From positions 272,688,195 through 272,752,194 of the forward strand of contig OZ005656.1 of the NCBI GenBank assembly GCA_963930645.1: DNA of 64,000 nucleotides, written 5' to 3'. This DNA comes from Salticus scenicus (taxonomy: Eukaryota > Arthropoda > Arachnida > Araneae > Salticidae). The position numbers and the translations under genes are program-made. This document shows, in pieces, positions 23,372 through 35,205 of this stretch. Under the pieces are notes generated by a model, which saw only the letters and a list, made by a program, of their open reading frames with translations, was not told the origin of the DNA and made no database searches. The first letter of the stretch is position 1, and the number at the start of each line of letters is the position of its first letter.

Positions 23372-24035
23372 GCTTATAAGATAAATGAAGGAGAGATTGC
23401 ATGATTGGAGAGATTGTGGACATAGAGTATGAGAGGGAAGGAGTAGAGTGCACATATAGCGACTCTAAGTAGTTATGCAACAGGAATAGTGGAGTGTCTA
23501 CTTGAAAGTACACGTTGATATCTTCAAATGTATAGACTAAAACAATTTTTTTTTCCCCCTAAACAAATGTTTATTTTTTTATAATTATTCCTAAATATTC
23601 CTATAGAATGAAAGTAATACAAAGTATTTTTAAATTAAACTATTTTTCAAAATCTACTAACCTAGAATAATGTTAAAATAACCAAAGGATCTCTTAAAAA
23701 CAGAATAATTATTGAATAAAAGACTATGCAATATCTCCACTGAAATGGGCAAGTTGTCGTATTTACTACTTCGGAGAGATTACACATTATTTCAAAAAAT
23801 TTTCGTGCCAGCATAAATTACGTAAGTGCGGTACTTTCGTCAAATAGTTGCACGAAAGTTGCACTATTAACAACAATAAATGTATGGTTTGTTCACAACG
23901 ACAACTTAGGTCAGTTGACAAGAAAATAATATCTCTGTAAGGATAGACTGTATAAAATATTTCAACTATACAGCAAAACAACAATGGAAATGTGTAAAAA
24001 ACGAGTTAATTCAAAACTATTCAGTAACAATTTAG
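23372..24035 (+). repeat. Dispersed repeat, copy 2 of a direct pair
   Basis: It is the partner of 5,835-6,668, about 17.5 kb away in the same orientation. It keeps the AGAGATTGC-type words and the block GAATAATTATTGAATAAAA before CAATATCTCCACTG. Confidence 0.65.
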
Positions 24036-24304
24036 CAAAAAATTAATACTGTTTGAAATTTCTATATTATTCTGCTAAATAGAAACTTACATACCTTTTT
24101 CTAATAATTATCTGTTTAAATTTTTATTGTATAGATTATAAAGTCAATTGCGAGTATTTTTATAATATATTTCATAAAATATCTATTTGTAAGCATATAT
24201 GTATGTGTTAATTATGCACCTCCATTGCGAAAACACATAAAATGAAATTGAACATCATGTGCGTCTCGTGGTCTATTTAGGCTTTATTTAAGAAATTTTA
24301 AAAA

Positions 24305-25452
24305 TTCCCTTTTTACTTTCTCTTACCCATAGGGTCAAGAAAGTATTGTTTCAGGGTAAAAATTTTGAACGTGAGTTTTTGTTATATTTACATGTTCTAA
24401 GGTCCCCTGAATACGAAAATCATGTTTTTAGCAAATGGTCTGTGTGCCTGTTATAAGCATATCTCAAGAAAAAATAGTAGCAGAAATTCCAAATTTGGTA
24501 TTCTAAATGTGTATCATATAGGGATGCTACACTAAGCTTCTCGTTGAGATGAAGCAAATGGTTCGTGTACACGGGCACTCAAAAGTATTCAAATACATTA
24601 CGTCTATGGGGGAAATTGCAGTAAGTACAGTTTAACATCTATAGACTACACTAAACCAAATGAAACGACTATATGTTTTGTGTAATAGAGATTGTCAACT
24701 AGGATAAAAATTTTGTGTATGTAGGAGCCTCGCATTCCCCCCCCCCCCCCCCGAAGGGGGAGTCCTCCCTCGAAAGGAGTAAATTTTCATGAGGGGTATC
24801 TTTCAAAAGAGCTCGACAATACCTTTAAAACGAATGGTTGAACCACTGATCTGCGATAATTTAAAATAAAATTATTGATTTGTTTTCCCTTTTAACAAAA
24901 AAAAAAAAAAAAAAAAAATCTTTTTTTAAATGTAATATTGAGAATTAATTCATCTTTTTTTGGATATTTATGTGTACTTCTCTAATATGGAAACCGTGTG
25001 CATTATCATGGAAGATAATTCTTTTAAATAATAATTTTAATGAATTATTTTTACTGAGTGAATTTGTATAGGAAAATATAGAAGAAAGTTTTGTGGTGGC
25101 TACAACACACTAGTTATTTTTTGTTAGTGGATGTGCTTTACTAATAATATGTTACAATTTCCAGGAAAGCTGTTCGGGAATTGAAATAAATTCCTCATAG
25201 AGATATGGTAAATAATGTACGTTTTAAGCTAAATATCCATCGCTTATTTTTTGTACATCAATGAAACGGCGGGTTGAGGGGAGCGGTAGCACAGAACTAA
25301 TTATCATATAAAACTATTCCTAAACCTAATTTGAATTGTTTAACATAGGTTTACATAACAGTACTCGTTATCTTAAATCTTAATCTCCAACCTGTATTTA
25401 TAGTATTAAATTTCAGGGTAAGAGAAAGTCGTGTGAGTGACATACCAGATTA
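24305..25452 (+). repeat. Long dispersed repeat, copy 1 of an inverted pair
   Basis: It matches 56,805-57,808 on the opposite strand over about 1 kb. It begins CTTTTTACTTTCTCTTACCC and includes AGGTCCCCTGAATACGAAAA, GATGAAGCAAATGGTTCGTG, a poly(C) run and AAAGAGCTCG. It ends with GGGTAAGAGAAAGTCGTGTG, a phrase also found in the tRNA-like repeats at 11.7 and 16.0 kb. No coding sequence was recognised. Confidence 0.75.
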
Positions 25453-28400
25453 TTTTTTTAACGTATATTTTCATGTTTTTAACATACAATTTTCGAATAT
25501 CAGTTTGTACATGATCCCTATTTCTATCCAGCACACAATCAGTTAAATAATACCGAAAAACAGCATAAGCCAATATTTTTTCTGTATCACAATATAGTTG
25601 GTCCTAAAGATGTAGTATTTCTTTTAATGGACTTTGATGAATAATAAAAACTTCCAAATTTGTGTGGAAGAGTCTTATATAAAAATTAAAAAAGTAACTT
25701 TTTAAAAATTGAATGGGGGGGGATTTTTCGTGACTTAATACTTTTGCTTACATTTTTTTAAATATATTTTCACTTTATTTTATCTGCTTATCTTCAGAGC
25801 GTTTCAATGTATTTTAGTCACTCGGTATACACACACATATATATATATAATAAATATATATTAAAATATTTAAAATATTTAAAATTGTGAAACTTTTTCA
25901 GATTAAACAATTAATGTGATCATACCCAAAGCTATTATAAATCTAAAAATTAAAAGAATAAGTAAAGATAATATAAATATGAAAAATTTTTTGATTCATT
26001 TCACAGGAAGGAAAATGAAAAAAAATGAAATCATACGAAGAAGTGGAAGATTTAATTAAAAAAGAATAATAAAACCCAAAAATGGAAGCATACATTAAAA
26101 CAGTGCTTCTTGAGGGGTGTTGACTGATTAATGTGTAAAAAAAAATTAATAAAGCTCCTTCTTGTTATGTTTCTATATGATATGTATTCTCATCGTAATT
26201 ATTTAATGTGAGTATTATTCTTGTTTTCGCATCCACATTAAAATATTACTGGTAAAATTATTTAAATAATTTTATTTTGTTTATCAATTTATATTAGTAC
26301 CCTTTTTAGGCTTTTGTGGGATGTTTCAAATCCAACATCTTTTATTTTGAATTATACTTCTTTTTGTTATGATACACATATTATCCATATATACAGATTG
26401 TAATCTGTAATATACTTTATGTATGTCGCTTTAGAATATTATGAATATATATATATATATAGTTTCATATATTTGTACGCTAAATATACATCCGTATATT
26501 TACAGTCGTACATACAGACGTATTGATTAAATTAAAAAGAAAAAAAAAAGTATTTTCAGTAAACAACGTTAAAAAATATTAAATAAAATTTATAATATTA
26601 TTGAATATTATTTACAGGTAGTATTTCCTAATGTGTACCTTAATACTTTGTTAATGTTAAATAAAATAAAGACTTTTCAGGATTAAATAAAGAGAAAATA
26701 TTTTGTTTCCTTTAAGACACTTTTTTAATTTTAAATTGGTATAGAGCAAAGCGAAGTTTTGCTACAAAACTTTACTCTTAAGGTAATCAATTTATTTTCC
26801 CTAAAATAAAATTTAAGCAAAAAGCTTTTTTTTTTTTTTTTTTTTTTTTTCTCAGTCTTGCATAAAGTTAAGAAACTTGAATAATAATCCCTGCAGTTAT
26901 TTTTTAATATTAAATGTATATACTGAAATTTACATTTGGTAATAGAAAATTTTCTCCACCTTATTTGTGAATAAACAAAATATATTTTACCGAGAATACA
27001 TCGAAAATTTCTTTTATATTCACTTTAACTGAGTAATATTTTAAAGGAGATTTGGTAAGTTTGTTATTAAGATAAAATAAAGCTTAAAAGGAGTAGTGTT
27101 CTTCAAAATTACCAATATATCAACGATTAAATTGTATTAATATTTCAAAAGAATACCTGTAAAATAAATTGGTTTATATAAAATTAAAAGATGATGAGTA
27201 ACTTTTACACGTAAAAGTAAAAATAACTTTATTGACGTTTTTCTAAAATCGTGTGTTTTTCATGCATTAATCCATATACTTTCCTTTCCAGAGACTTAAT
27301 ATTAAGCTAAAATCTTTAGAAAAATTATAATGAAGAAACCTTATAGACTTTTAATTAAATCTGTTTATCCATTATAGTTTCCTTTTCAATTCTAGTATCC
27401 GTCTTTAAAACAGATTTTTATGATTTGAAAATTTTTAAATTGGCATGAAAATTTCGTATCCAAACAAAACAGGAAAATATTTGTTAAGAATTAACTGTTC
27501 AACAGATTCATAATGCAATACACAAATATTTGCAGTTCATAACTGAACGATAACAATTTGAAATTGAGGAGAATTAAAACTTTGTGTAGTTAGATTTTTT
27601 AATTTTTTCCAAAATAATTCAAAATTTGCACTTTATACTTTTAAATTTCAAATTATTTTAGACATTATATACGTAACATAATTAGACTTTAAAGTACACT
27701 TGTACAAAATTTCATTACTTTAAAATGGTGATTTGTAAAAAAAGAATGTTTATAATGTCGACTGTCTTCTTATGATATTTGAAAGTGCAATAAAAATATT
27801 AATTAAAATTATATAAAAAAAATTGTTAAAATAGTTGCTATTTTATTTATTTATTTATTTTTATTAGGTCTTGACTATTTAATTCTTTCTTTCCTTTTTT
27901 TTTTTTGTAATTTCTAAAATGTTCTGTATGTTTCTGTAATGTTATAAAAGTATTACAATTTTATTTTATTTTCATTTCAAAGAACTAGAAAACATATTCA
28001 AACAGTTATTCAATATTTCTTATTTAAAATGTATAATAGGATAGGTATTAATTTTGCAATGTAAAAATATCAGTAAATAGTCTAAGATGTGTATAAATTT
28101 TACGGGTACTTTTTTTTTTTCTTTTTTTAAGAACCAAACGCAATGGAGATCCTGAGTGATCTTCGAAAATACACAAAAATATATTGGAACAGCAGTTATG
28201 TCCAATTGTGCAAGTATACGATGTATGATCCCTAGTTGTATTAATCGTAATACATCTGTTGTGTTATTAAAAAAAAAACAATAAATAAATAAATAAAAAT
28301 AAAAAAACTACCTCTATTAAATTTTTTCCCCATTAAACTAATGACACTATAATTCTTTTTTGAATAGATTTCTCGAGACAAATTATAATTTTCAGAAAAT

Positions 28401-28520
28401 GTACTGTCAAAAATTATTTAAATTTTCCTAGATAGAAAAATAAATAAATAATAAAAATAATTACATAGGATTTAGTATTATGGAATTGCAAGTAAGTAAA
28501 AGAATTAACCACATTGTTAT
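25453..28520. other. 3 kb of AT-rich sequence, no gene seen
   Basis: It holds TA microsatellites near 25,840 and 26,445, poly(T) near 26,826 and TTTA near 27,840. Base composition is uniform and I find no exon-like island, transposon end or RNA gene. Confidence 0.55.
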
Positions 28521-28616
28521 TACAATTTTTATTAAAATCACGCAATCAACTGTGGTAGAAAATCATATTTATTGAATTTCTTTTTTATTTTATTTTTTCC
28601 GACTGAGTGAAAATAA

Positions 28617-28689
28617 TGCCTGGACCGGGAGTCGAACCCCGGATCTTTGACTTACAAGGTCAAGGCTCTACCAATTGAGCTATCCACGC
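28617..28689 (-). tRNA. tRNA-Thr(TGT)-like, copy 1
   Basis: The 73-nt sequence has an A box TAGCTCAATTGGTAGAGC, anticodon stem TTGAC/GTCAA around loop CTTGTAA (anticodon TGT) and an intact B box GGTTCGACTCC. The acceptor stem pairs except for one G-G mismatch (third pair). The T stem, CGGGG/CCCGG, has one mismatch at the second pair unless an 8-base loop is allowed. It could be a functional gene, but its place in a duplicated repeat favours a tRNA-derived repeat. Confidence 0.55.
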
Positions 28690-28918
28690 CGACATCAGGT
28701 CGGCATTACTCACTCAGACAACCTTTAGGCAGAAACATATCTGGTCTATCATGTAGATAGCTCAACAGAAATAAGCCGCAGGAAATGGAAAACACCATTA
28801 AACAATGGGAGAAAGAAATACAATTTTTATTAAAATCACACAATCAACTGTGGAAGAAAATCATATTTATTGAATTGTTTTATTATTATTATTATTTTTT
28901 TCGACTGAGTGAAAATAA

Positions 28919-28970
28919 TGCCTGGACCGGCAGACGAACCCCGGATCTTTGACTTACAAGGTCAAGGCTC
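28919..28970 (-). pseudogene. Truncated tRNA-Thr-like sequence, copy 2
   Basis: Only the 3' part remains, from the D-stem end through the anticodon loop CTTGTAA to the acceptor 3' strand. The D arm and 5' acceptor strand are replaced by the inverted repeat joint. The B box carries GGTTCGTCTGC instead of GGTTCGACTCC. Confidence 0.7.
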
Positions 28971-29089
28971 CCATTGTTTAATGGTGTTTTCCATTTCCTG
29001 CGGCTTATTTCTGTTGAGCTATCTACATGATAGACCAGAGATGTTTATGCCTAAAGGTTGTCTGAGTGAGTAATGCTGACCGGTTGTCG

Positions 29090-29162
29090 GCCTGGATAGC
29101 TCAATTGGTAGAGCCTTGACCTTGTAAGTCAAAGATCCGGGGTTTGACTCCCGGTCCAGGCA
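29090..29162 (+). tRNA. tRNA-Thr(TGT)-like, copy 3
   Basis: The acceptor stem GCCTGGA/TCCAGGC pairs fully, followed by discriminator A. The anticodon loop CTTGTAA is intact. The B box has GGTTTGACTCC, losing the conserved C56, and the T stem has the same mismatch as copy 1. Likely a tRNA-derived repeat or pseudogene. Confidence 0.5.
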
Positions 29163-29170
29163 TTATTTTA

Positions 29171-29930
29171 ACTCAATTTGAAAAAAATTTCAATAAACAC
29201 ATTGTTATTGTTTGATATAATGTTTATTGCACAATACATTAAAATTGCAGAGAACATATCTTTTTTTTCCAATTGGACATTAAAAATTTCATTTTTTTGG
29301 GGGGGTAAAAACTTAAAGCATTTTCCATGATAAATAAATTAAAATATTTTTAAAACTAAAGAAAATCATTTCCTGTTTCTTATGGCTACTCTTAGCATAA
29401 AAGATTTATTTTAAATTTAAAATTCAACGTATATACAGTTTCGTATGAAGAAATTTACTTTTTAAAAAATCGGCTAAAGTTTGACTGCAAATTTGCCAGA
29501 TTAAACTCCCATGTGTTTGAAGAAGTTTAATGTTTAAAATCACTGCGTATGGTTGATAAAATAATCACTAATATTTCATACCACCTATGAAAAAAAAAAA
29601 GAAAAAATCTCAGTTTGAAATATTCTTGTCTTTAAAAATTAAACAGAAATTTTTAATTACCTAGAAAAAGTACTACTGTATAATATATACATAATTTAAC
29701 ATGAACGAAAAATCCCACGGTACCCATTGATTATTAACACTTTCCATCTCTAGGTACTAGTTGTATCGTTTAACCTTCAATGTTCCTTGCTTACGTTATT
29801 ACACAGCTGACAGACAGACAAGCAGATAGACTAACTGAATTCTCAATCACTCTGAAACATTGCTCGAACGTGTTAAAGTTGCTTAATACAAACTGAAATG
29901 CAATTCCAGCAAAAATGTTAATTAAATATG
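29171..29930. other. AT-rich stretch, no gene seen
   Basis: No repeats or coding signals were found except A/T runs and a short CAGACAGACAAGCAGATAGA tract near 29,810. Confidence 0.45.
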
Positions 29931-29934
29931 ATTT

Positions 29935-30690
29935 TTTACAGTAGATAAATAATGAACTTTTTGGGGTGTCCCTGTACAGAAAACTAGTTGTACAGGGCCT
30001 ATTAATGCCATTTCAAATAGGGAACATTCCATAGTGAACTTGAATATCATGTATAATTTTTAAGGTATTCTGAAAACATTGACGGACGCTGGAGGCACGC
30101 AGTTGTACAGAACAGACAAAGAGCCACACTCATTCAAATTATATCCACTGTTAAAAATTGTTAGAAAGTGTTAAATACGCTTACTGTAAACGAAAATTCT
30201 ATTCCAGCAAATTTCCGATAATATTAGACTGAATATTTTTGTGTGGCCTTGTAAATGTTAATGCTAATCGTACTATATTATATAGAAAGCATTTTTTGTG
30301 CATATGTGAATATCCTATTTTAATTTCATTAACATTTGTGCAATGTAAGGTTATTAAAATATAATTTGTAGGAATACCTCTCATAGAACGCAATGTTTTG
30401 GAATACTTTCGAGTGTCCCTGTACACAAACCAGGGATGGTATTTACTCCTTTTTTAATAGGGAGCGTCCGATAGTGAATTTGAATAACATATTTCAGTTT
30501 CATTCATATTTGTGTAAATAAAAGGTATTAAAATATGGTTTAGAGAAATACCTCTCATAGAACACAATGCTATGGAATGCTTTCGGCTTTCCCTATACAC
30601 AAAACAGTAGTGGTATTTACTCTCTTTACAATAGGGAACCTCCGATGGTGAACTTGTATATCATGTATCAGGACATTACATTAATATTCA
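29935..30690 (+). repeat. Degenerate tandem repeat, about 240-bp unit
   Basis: Three units share GTCCCTGTACA(C/G)AAA, GGTATTTACTC, AATAGGGA(A/G)C.TCC.ATAGTGAA and TTGAATAACAT-like text, anchored near 29,968, 30,414 and 30,590. Related phrases occur at 15,130 and 57,520. An in-frame run at 30,199-30,426 on the minus strand is incidental. Confidence 0.6.
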
Positions 30691-31559
30691 GGGAAGTTAG
30701 AAAGCGTACAGACAATCAGACAGACAAACCAAAGTCATAACCTCTTTGCAGCTTTGTTGAAAAGTGTTTTAAAGGAATAGACTATTTTGACCTTTTTCTC
30801 TCAGTTTTAATGAAAACTGTGAAAGTTTAAATATCATAGTATTTTATATTTACTTTTCTTATGAAATCCACATACAGCAAAGAATTTATAGAAAATCTTA
30901 AATTAATTCTTCAAAAATAAGTATCTTATATTCCATATATATTTGAAGCATTTTCATAAATTTTATCCTAAAAATGTTAAGGGATTTTTTAAAAACTTAA
31001 TAGTAAATTAGAAATTTATTCAGCATATATATATATTTTAATTATTATAAAATACTGGTATAACAATAAATAAATTATGGAATACGTACATTAAATAGTC
31101 TGAATAAAAATACCAAAATTTCTATGAAAAAGTTTTAAAATTACGTTTTTAATATATCTTATGAATTTATTTTTAAAAAACCAAAGGCTTTTTCAAACAC
31201 TTAAAAATTATTATAAATTTTCCACTATAGAAGCATAAACATTCGTTGTAAAGGTTTGGTATTAAACAATCACACAATTCATAAAATAAACACACTAAAA
31301 ATATCGAATAATATTTTACAGAAAACTTTGCAAACCACTTTCAAAAATGTCCTTGGTTTTTTATCTTTAAGAAGTTTAATGTGTTTTCAAATTCTCAAAT
31401 TACATTAGAAACCTATTTAGCACATGAACTGAAACTTTAATTATAAAATTTTGGCAGTCTTGTGGAAAATTTCGTAGTACTCATTTAACTAGTAATAACT
31501 GCACTACATCAAATGTTATTACTATCCCTTACGGATAATAATATTTTTCTTGTTATGTG
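30691..31559. other. AT-rich stretch, no gene seen
   Basis: A short ACAGACAATCAGACAGACA tract at 30,708 is the only distinct element noted. Confidence 0.45.
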
Positions 31560-32480
31560 AATCGTGAATAAAATTCAGCGTTAAACACTTCCTATCGAGT
31601 TCAGAAAGGATTATTGAGTGGTGGATTTTAATTCTAAATTTGAAAGGAAGGAAGTTTTCATAGAACAGAAATGCTGATATTTGTTAATGTCATAGATCAA
31701 TTTCCCACTCGGGTATTAAGAAAGAATTAGCTTCATTTATTAAAGATAATAATTAACGATGTTTATCTTTCACGTCTCAACAATGAATTGAAAATTATTC
31801 TACCTTCATTTGTTATGCAGAATCATATATTAGATTTGAAAATATTTCAAAATATTACCGTTCATGCTAGACTTATTTGTCTTCATGAAATGCATAGTTA
31901 ATATAGCATTGACATACATAGAAGAATACATATATGCTTCATACAAAATAGAACAGTATTTTTATGTATTTCTATTTTCATCTTAGTAAATAAATATAAT
32001 AAATGTTTGAATAGTTTGCTGAGTAAGGTGTATACTCTGACTTGTAGTTTATATTTGATATTTAATTCGGTTTTAAAATACATATCGACTCTAAAAAATA
32101 ATTTTGAATTAAAATTTCACTCTGTATTGGAAAATTAATTAGTTCCTAATGAGTGATTTAAATCGATAACAACACACCTAATATTTTATCTTACTTTTAT
32201 CCAATTCTGTTTTCTCAAAGCCCTTTTTCCCTTATTATTTTATTTCTGTCATACGTATAACAAATTATAATTATTCTGCTACTTTTGCTTTTATTTCATT
32301 AACTCATATATTATATATTAACAATACATTTGTATATATAATGTAGTTGGTAAATTATTAGTGATATAATATTAGTGATATTTTTATAAGATTTATATTT
32401 AGACACAGTAATTCCATATTTAGACATATATTTATCTCAGTGATTTTCAATAATTATTTACAAGGATAGCATTAAACTGC
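31560..32480 (+). repeat. Dispersed repeat with the empty site of the 20-kb foldback
   Basis: It is the inverted duplicate of the 19.6-21.0 kb region. At 31,983-31,985 the single TTA corresponds to the duplicated TAA/TTA that flanks the foldback at 20,150-20,569. Its right part (32,350-32,480, with TTATTTACAAGGATA) resembles 19,240-19,340. The mariner relative is inserted immediately to the right. Confidence 0.75.
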
Positions 32481-32505
32481 TCTGCTTTGAACTTCATTCT
32501 ATATA

Positions 32506-33045
32506 CTGGGTGCATCAAAAAATGAATACACACTTTGAACCGTCATGGAAACTGTACTTCTCGTGTTACACTGTTTAATTTCCAACAAGATGGCGTCCCG
32601 CCGCACTATCATCGCGACGCACGAGCATAATTGGATCAAAATTTGGCAGATCAGTGGATAGGACGCAGGGGGGCAATCGAGTTACCTCCACGGTCTCCAG
32701 ATCTTACGCCGCTTGATTTCTTCTTATGGGGCACGGTAAAAGATGAGGTGTACAAACGTAAACCCTGTAACCTAGACACACTTTGGAATGAGATTCAAGC
32801 GATGTGCGCAAAAATCCCATTGGATACGTTGGTGCGATGTACGGAATCAGCGGTGACTCGTACTCAGCAATGCATTGATACTGAAGGCCGCCATTTTTAA
32901 CAGTAATCACATTTGCATTAGAAAGTGCATTTATGTTTCAAATTGGATTTTAAGCTTTCCATTTCAAGCAATTGACTCTTGTAGAACGGAACATAAATTT
33001 TCTATGACGGTTCAATGTGTGTATACATTTTTTTGACGCACCCGA
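32506..33045 (+). mobile_element. Internally deleted mariner-like element (540 bp)
   Basis: Terminal inverted repeats of about 46 bp begin CTGGGTGCATCAAAAAATG on the left and TCGGGTGCGTCAAAAAAATG (reverse) on the right. Both continue through ACACAC and TTGAACCGTCAT. TA lies on both sides. Only the 3' part of a transposase remains inside, so the element lost about two-thirds of its coding region and could move only in trans. Confidence 0.9.
32574..32900 (+). pseudogene. Mariner/IS630-type transposase, C-terminal remnant
   Basis: The frame opens directly after the left terminal repeat with FQQDGVPPHYHRDARA, where D is the second catalytic aspartate. It is cut by a TAA at 32,628, then continues QWIGRRGAIE and LPPRSPDLTPLDFFLWG to a stop at 32,900. 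The third acidic residue is the D of SPDL, with 36 residues between the two. The N-terminal DNA-binding domain and the first aspartate are absent. The family is the DDD branch of the Tc1/mariner group. The premature stop and the deletion make it inactive. Confidence 0.88.
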
Positions 33046-33497
33046 TATGTAAATGATTTGTGACTTACACAAGTGTACATATATATTCAGATACACTACA
33101 GAGCCAAAACCTTATAACTACCTTCTCAATAACGCGTTGCTTACTTTAAGCTTGCAAGACAGCTGCAACTTGCCTTACCATGGATACTACAAGTTCTTTG
33201 TACCAAGCAGTGGTCAGGCAAAGTCCAGATATTACGATATGGTGGTGTTTGAGCTCCGAGTTACCGCTGCATGATATCCCAAATGTGTTGGATTAAGATC
33301 CAGCGAATTAAGGGAAATCGAAACGCTCGAACACAATTCGAACCTTGTGACTTAGGGTGTTGCTTTGCTGGATGATTCCATTTCCAGTTGGAATAACAGA
33401 CGCTATGTAAGGGTGCACGGATCCGCATTTATGTTCAGATAGCTCGTAACTTTCATGGCTATTCTACAACAAATAAGGTCTGTTCTACCACAACTAA

Positions 33498-33975
33498 CTA
33501 ACCCAGAGCTGAAATTAAATATGATATGAGAATTTTCTCAAAGCATAATACCTCCACTAGAAGCCTGTGTATGTACAGGGAGGAGCAACTGTTCGCCTGG
33601 AAGACGGCGTACCCTGTCACGACGGTCGACGTGATCAATGAGAAATTGTAATTCATCCGACCTAGTAACTCTCTTCCACTTCTCCATGAACCAGTCTCAT
33701 GTTCCCGGACCCACTGTAGGCATAGTTGACAATGACACTTTTCCAGCAGGGGCACAAGAGTTGGACGTGTGCACACTCCCATATCCAACTGTGTATGCTG
33801 AACTGTGGTTTGCAAAATATTTGAACTTGGACATGCATTGTATTGGGCTGTCAGCTGAGCCACTGTCTGGCGCCGATTTTGCTTTACCAAGCGGATCAGT
33901 CTCCGGCGTTCTGTTTCTTTGATGACGCTTAGACGTGAAAGACCTTGACGTCTGCTGTTGGTTTCCCGTCATTTA
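33498..33975 (-). pseudogene. Tc1-like transposase fragment
   Basis: The minus strand reads NRRQTVAQLTAQYNA, then LDMGV, then TLVPLLEKCHCQL and LQWVREH. This is the second helix-turn-helix and linker of Tc1-type transposases, upstream of the catalytic core. A preceding segment reads in a second frame, so at least one frameshift separates the N-terminal part. The catalytic DDE region cannot be followed. It is inactive. Confidence 0.75.
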
Positions 33976-34305
33976 TCCACTTTGCATGAATACTAAAATG
34001 GCAGATCGTGAAAATCTACCAGCTATTTTGGAGATACTCATTCCGAGTTTTTAGGCCATTATAATCTGCCTTCTATCAAATTCACTAAGAGCAGCAGCTT
34101 TTCCCATCACTAACAAAAGTAAGTGCAAGGATGATGCCTTACTGCTTTGAGGAGAATATTTCCGAAGTCTCTGGTACCATTGCTCTGCATCTTCGGTACA
34201 GACCAGATTCAATTATCAGATGGTCCTGAAAAAAAAAAAAGGATGTGCAGTCTAGGAAAGACTACCCAATTAGGATAATCAGAAAGTACCACAAAAGTTT
34301 TAAAG

Positions 34306-34502
34306 TAATAAGTACAAAACTTTGAATAAACACCATATAATGCAATAAAATCGCGAGAATTGTTTCGGGTCTTTCATTGCAGCACTCCTGCCTACTTTGC
34401 TCGCCTGAAGAAGGGTCGTGTTTTTTTTTAGACCCGAAAAAATTGTTGCGTGTTTATTGCATTTAGTGATGTTGATTCAATTTTTTGTACTTATTATCAG
34501 TT
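34306..34502. repeat. Foldback repeat with a hammerhead-like core
   Basis: The left arm (AATAAGTACAAA, then AATGCAATAAAATCGCGAG, then TTTCGGGTCT) is the inverse of the right arm. At 34,405-34,439 lies CTGAAGA, A, stem GGGTC/GACCC, then GAAA. A related foldback occurs at 60,225-60,460. Confidence 0.6.
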
Positions 34503-34699
34503 AGGACATTAAGTGAGGCTAATTAGTCATTGCAATTTTTTTTACGGATAGAAATCAACCTTCCAATTAAGGAAGTTGTGAAGTCTGATCTTCGAGGACT
34601 TCTCAGAGAATGACAATTTTATTGTCTATACGGATGTGTGCTTATGTGCTGTGGATGTGTGCTTCAATAATTTTGCTGCCGTCTATAGCGGTACCGAAT

Positions 34700-35205
34700 T
34701 GCCCTAAAGGACTTTTTCCTCCAATGCATCGTACTTATTTTGAGTGAGGCTGTTATACTCAGAGTTAGTTTTGCTTATTTTAGAATTAGGGCTAGGATGC
34801 TCTAATTTACGTTTGGAGGGCTAAGAGTTAGTGTTGTTAGTATTAGGAGTAGGAGAATTAGTAATAAGAGTTAGTAAAATAACAGAACCATCTGATACCT
34901 GTTTAATTTTCTTCTTCCCAGGATTGTAGTAGTAAGAGAGATCATCAGTAATAAAGTCTGGTCTAAATTTCTTAAAGTTAGGAAGAAGCTCTTAGATCTT
35001 TCACGGGCAGATATTCTATGGCATTTCCGTCTTTACGTAAAGAAACCGTAGCAGAAGTTTGTAGAAACCTTTCATATTTCTCATCCGATAGGCGATCAAT
35101 TATATCAGTATCACATTCTTGATATTTCCTCTTTTTAAGAGAATGGAAAAATCCTTCAATATTAGAGCTAACGCTCGTTTCCCTTATGTTGTTGGAATCA
35201 GCCAC
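34700..35205 (-). pseudogene. LINE ORF1 (gag-like) 5' fragment
   Basis: A start ATG at 35,205 opens MADSNNIRETSVSS and continues SLKKRKYQECDTDII and SDEKYERFLQTSATVS. After a frameshift near 34,990 it continues NFKKFRPDFITDDLSYY, a Ser/Thr/Asn/Pro-rich stretch, PSKRKLEHPSPNSK and LTQNKYDALEE. The last segment is of the type found before the zinc knuckles in ORF1 of Jockey/I-type LINEs. Frameshift and an in-frame stop make it a relic. The downstream end abuts a MITE-like end near 34,670-34,690. Confidence 0.5.

Larger units (their letters stand above)
28525..29170. repeat. Composite palindrome of tRNA-bearing repeats
   Basis: Segment 28,525-28,670 is repeated directly at 28,821-28,970. Segment 28,690-28,803 is repeated in inverse at 28,972-29,090, with the join at CCATTGTTTAATGG. 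As a result three tRNA-Thr-like sequences stand minus, minus (truncated) and plus. The tRNAs are embedded in a longer shared unit including GACTGAGTGAAAATAATGCC and GTCTGAGTGAGTAATGC. Confidence 0.8.

Noticed and set aside
33638..33972. Open frames of 94 and 91 codons over the Tc1 remnant
   Set aside because: They are other-register readings of the Tc1 transposase region, whose recognisable residues lie in the 33,498-33,890 minus frame.
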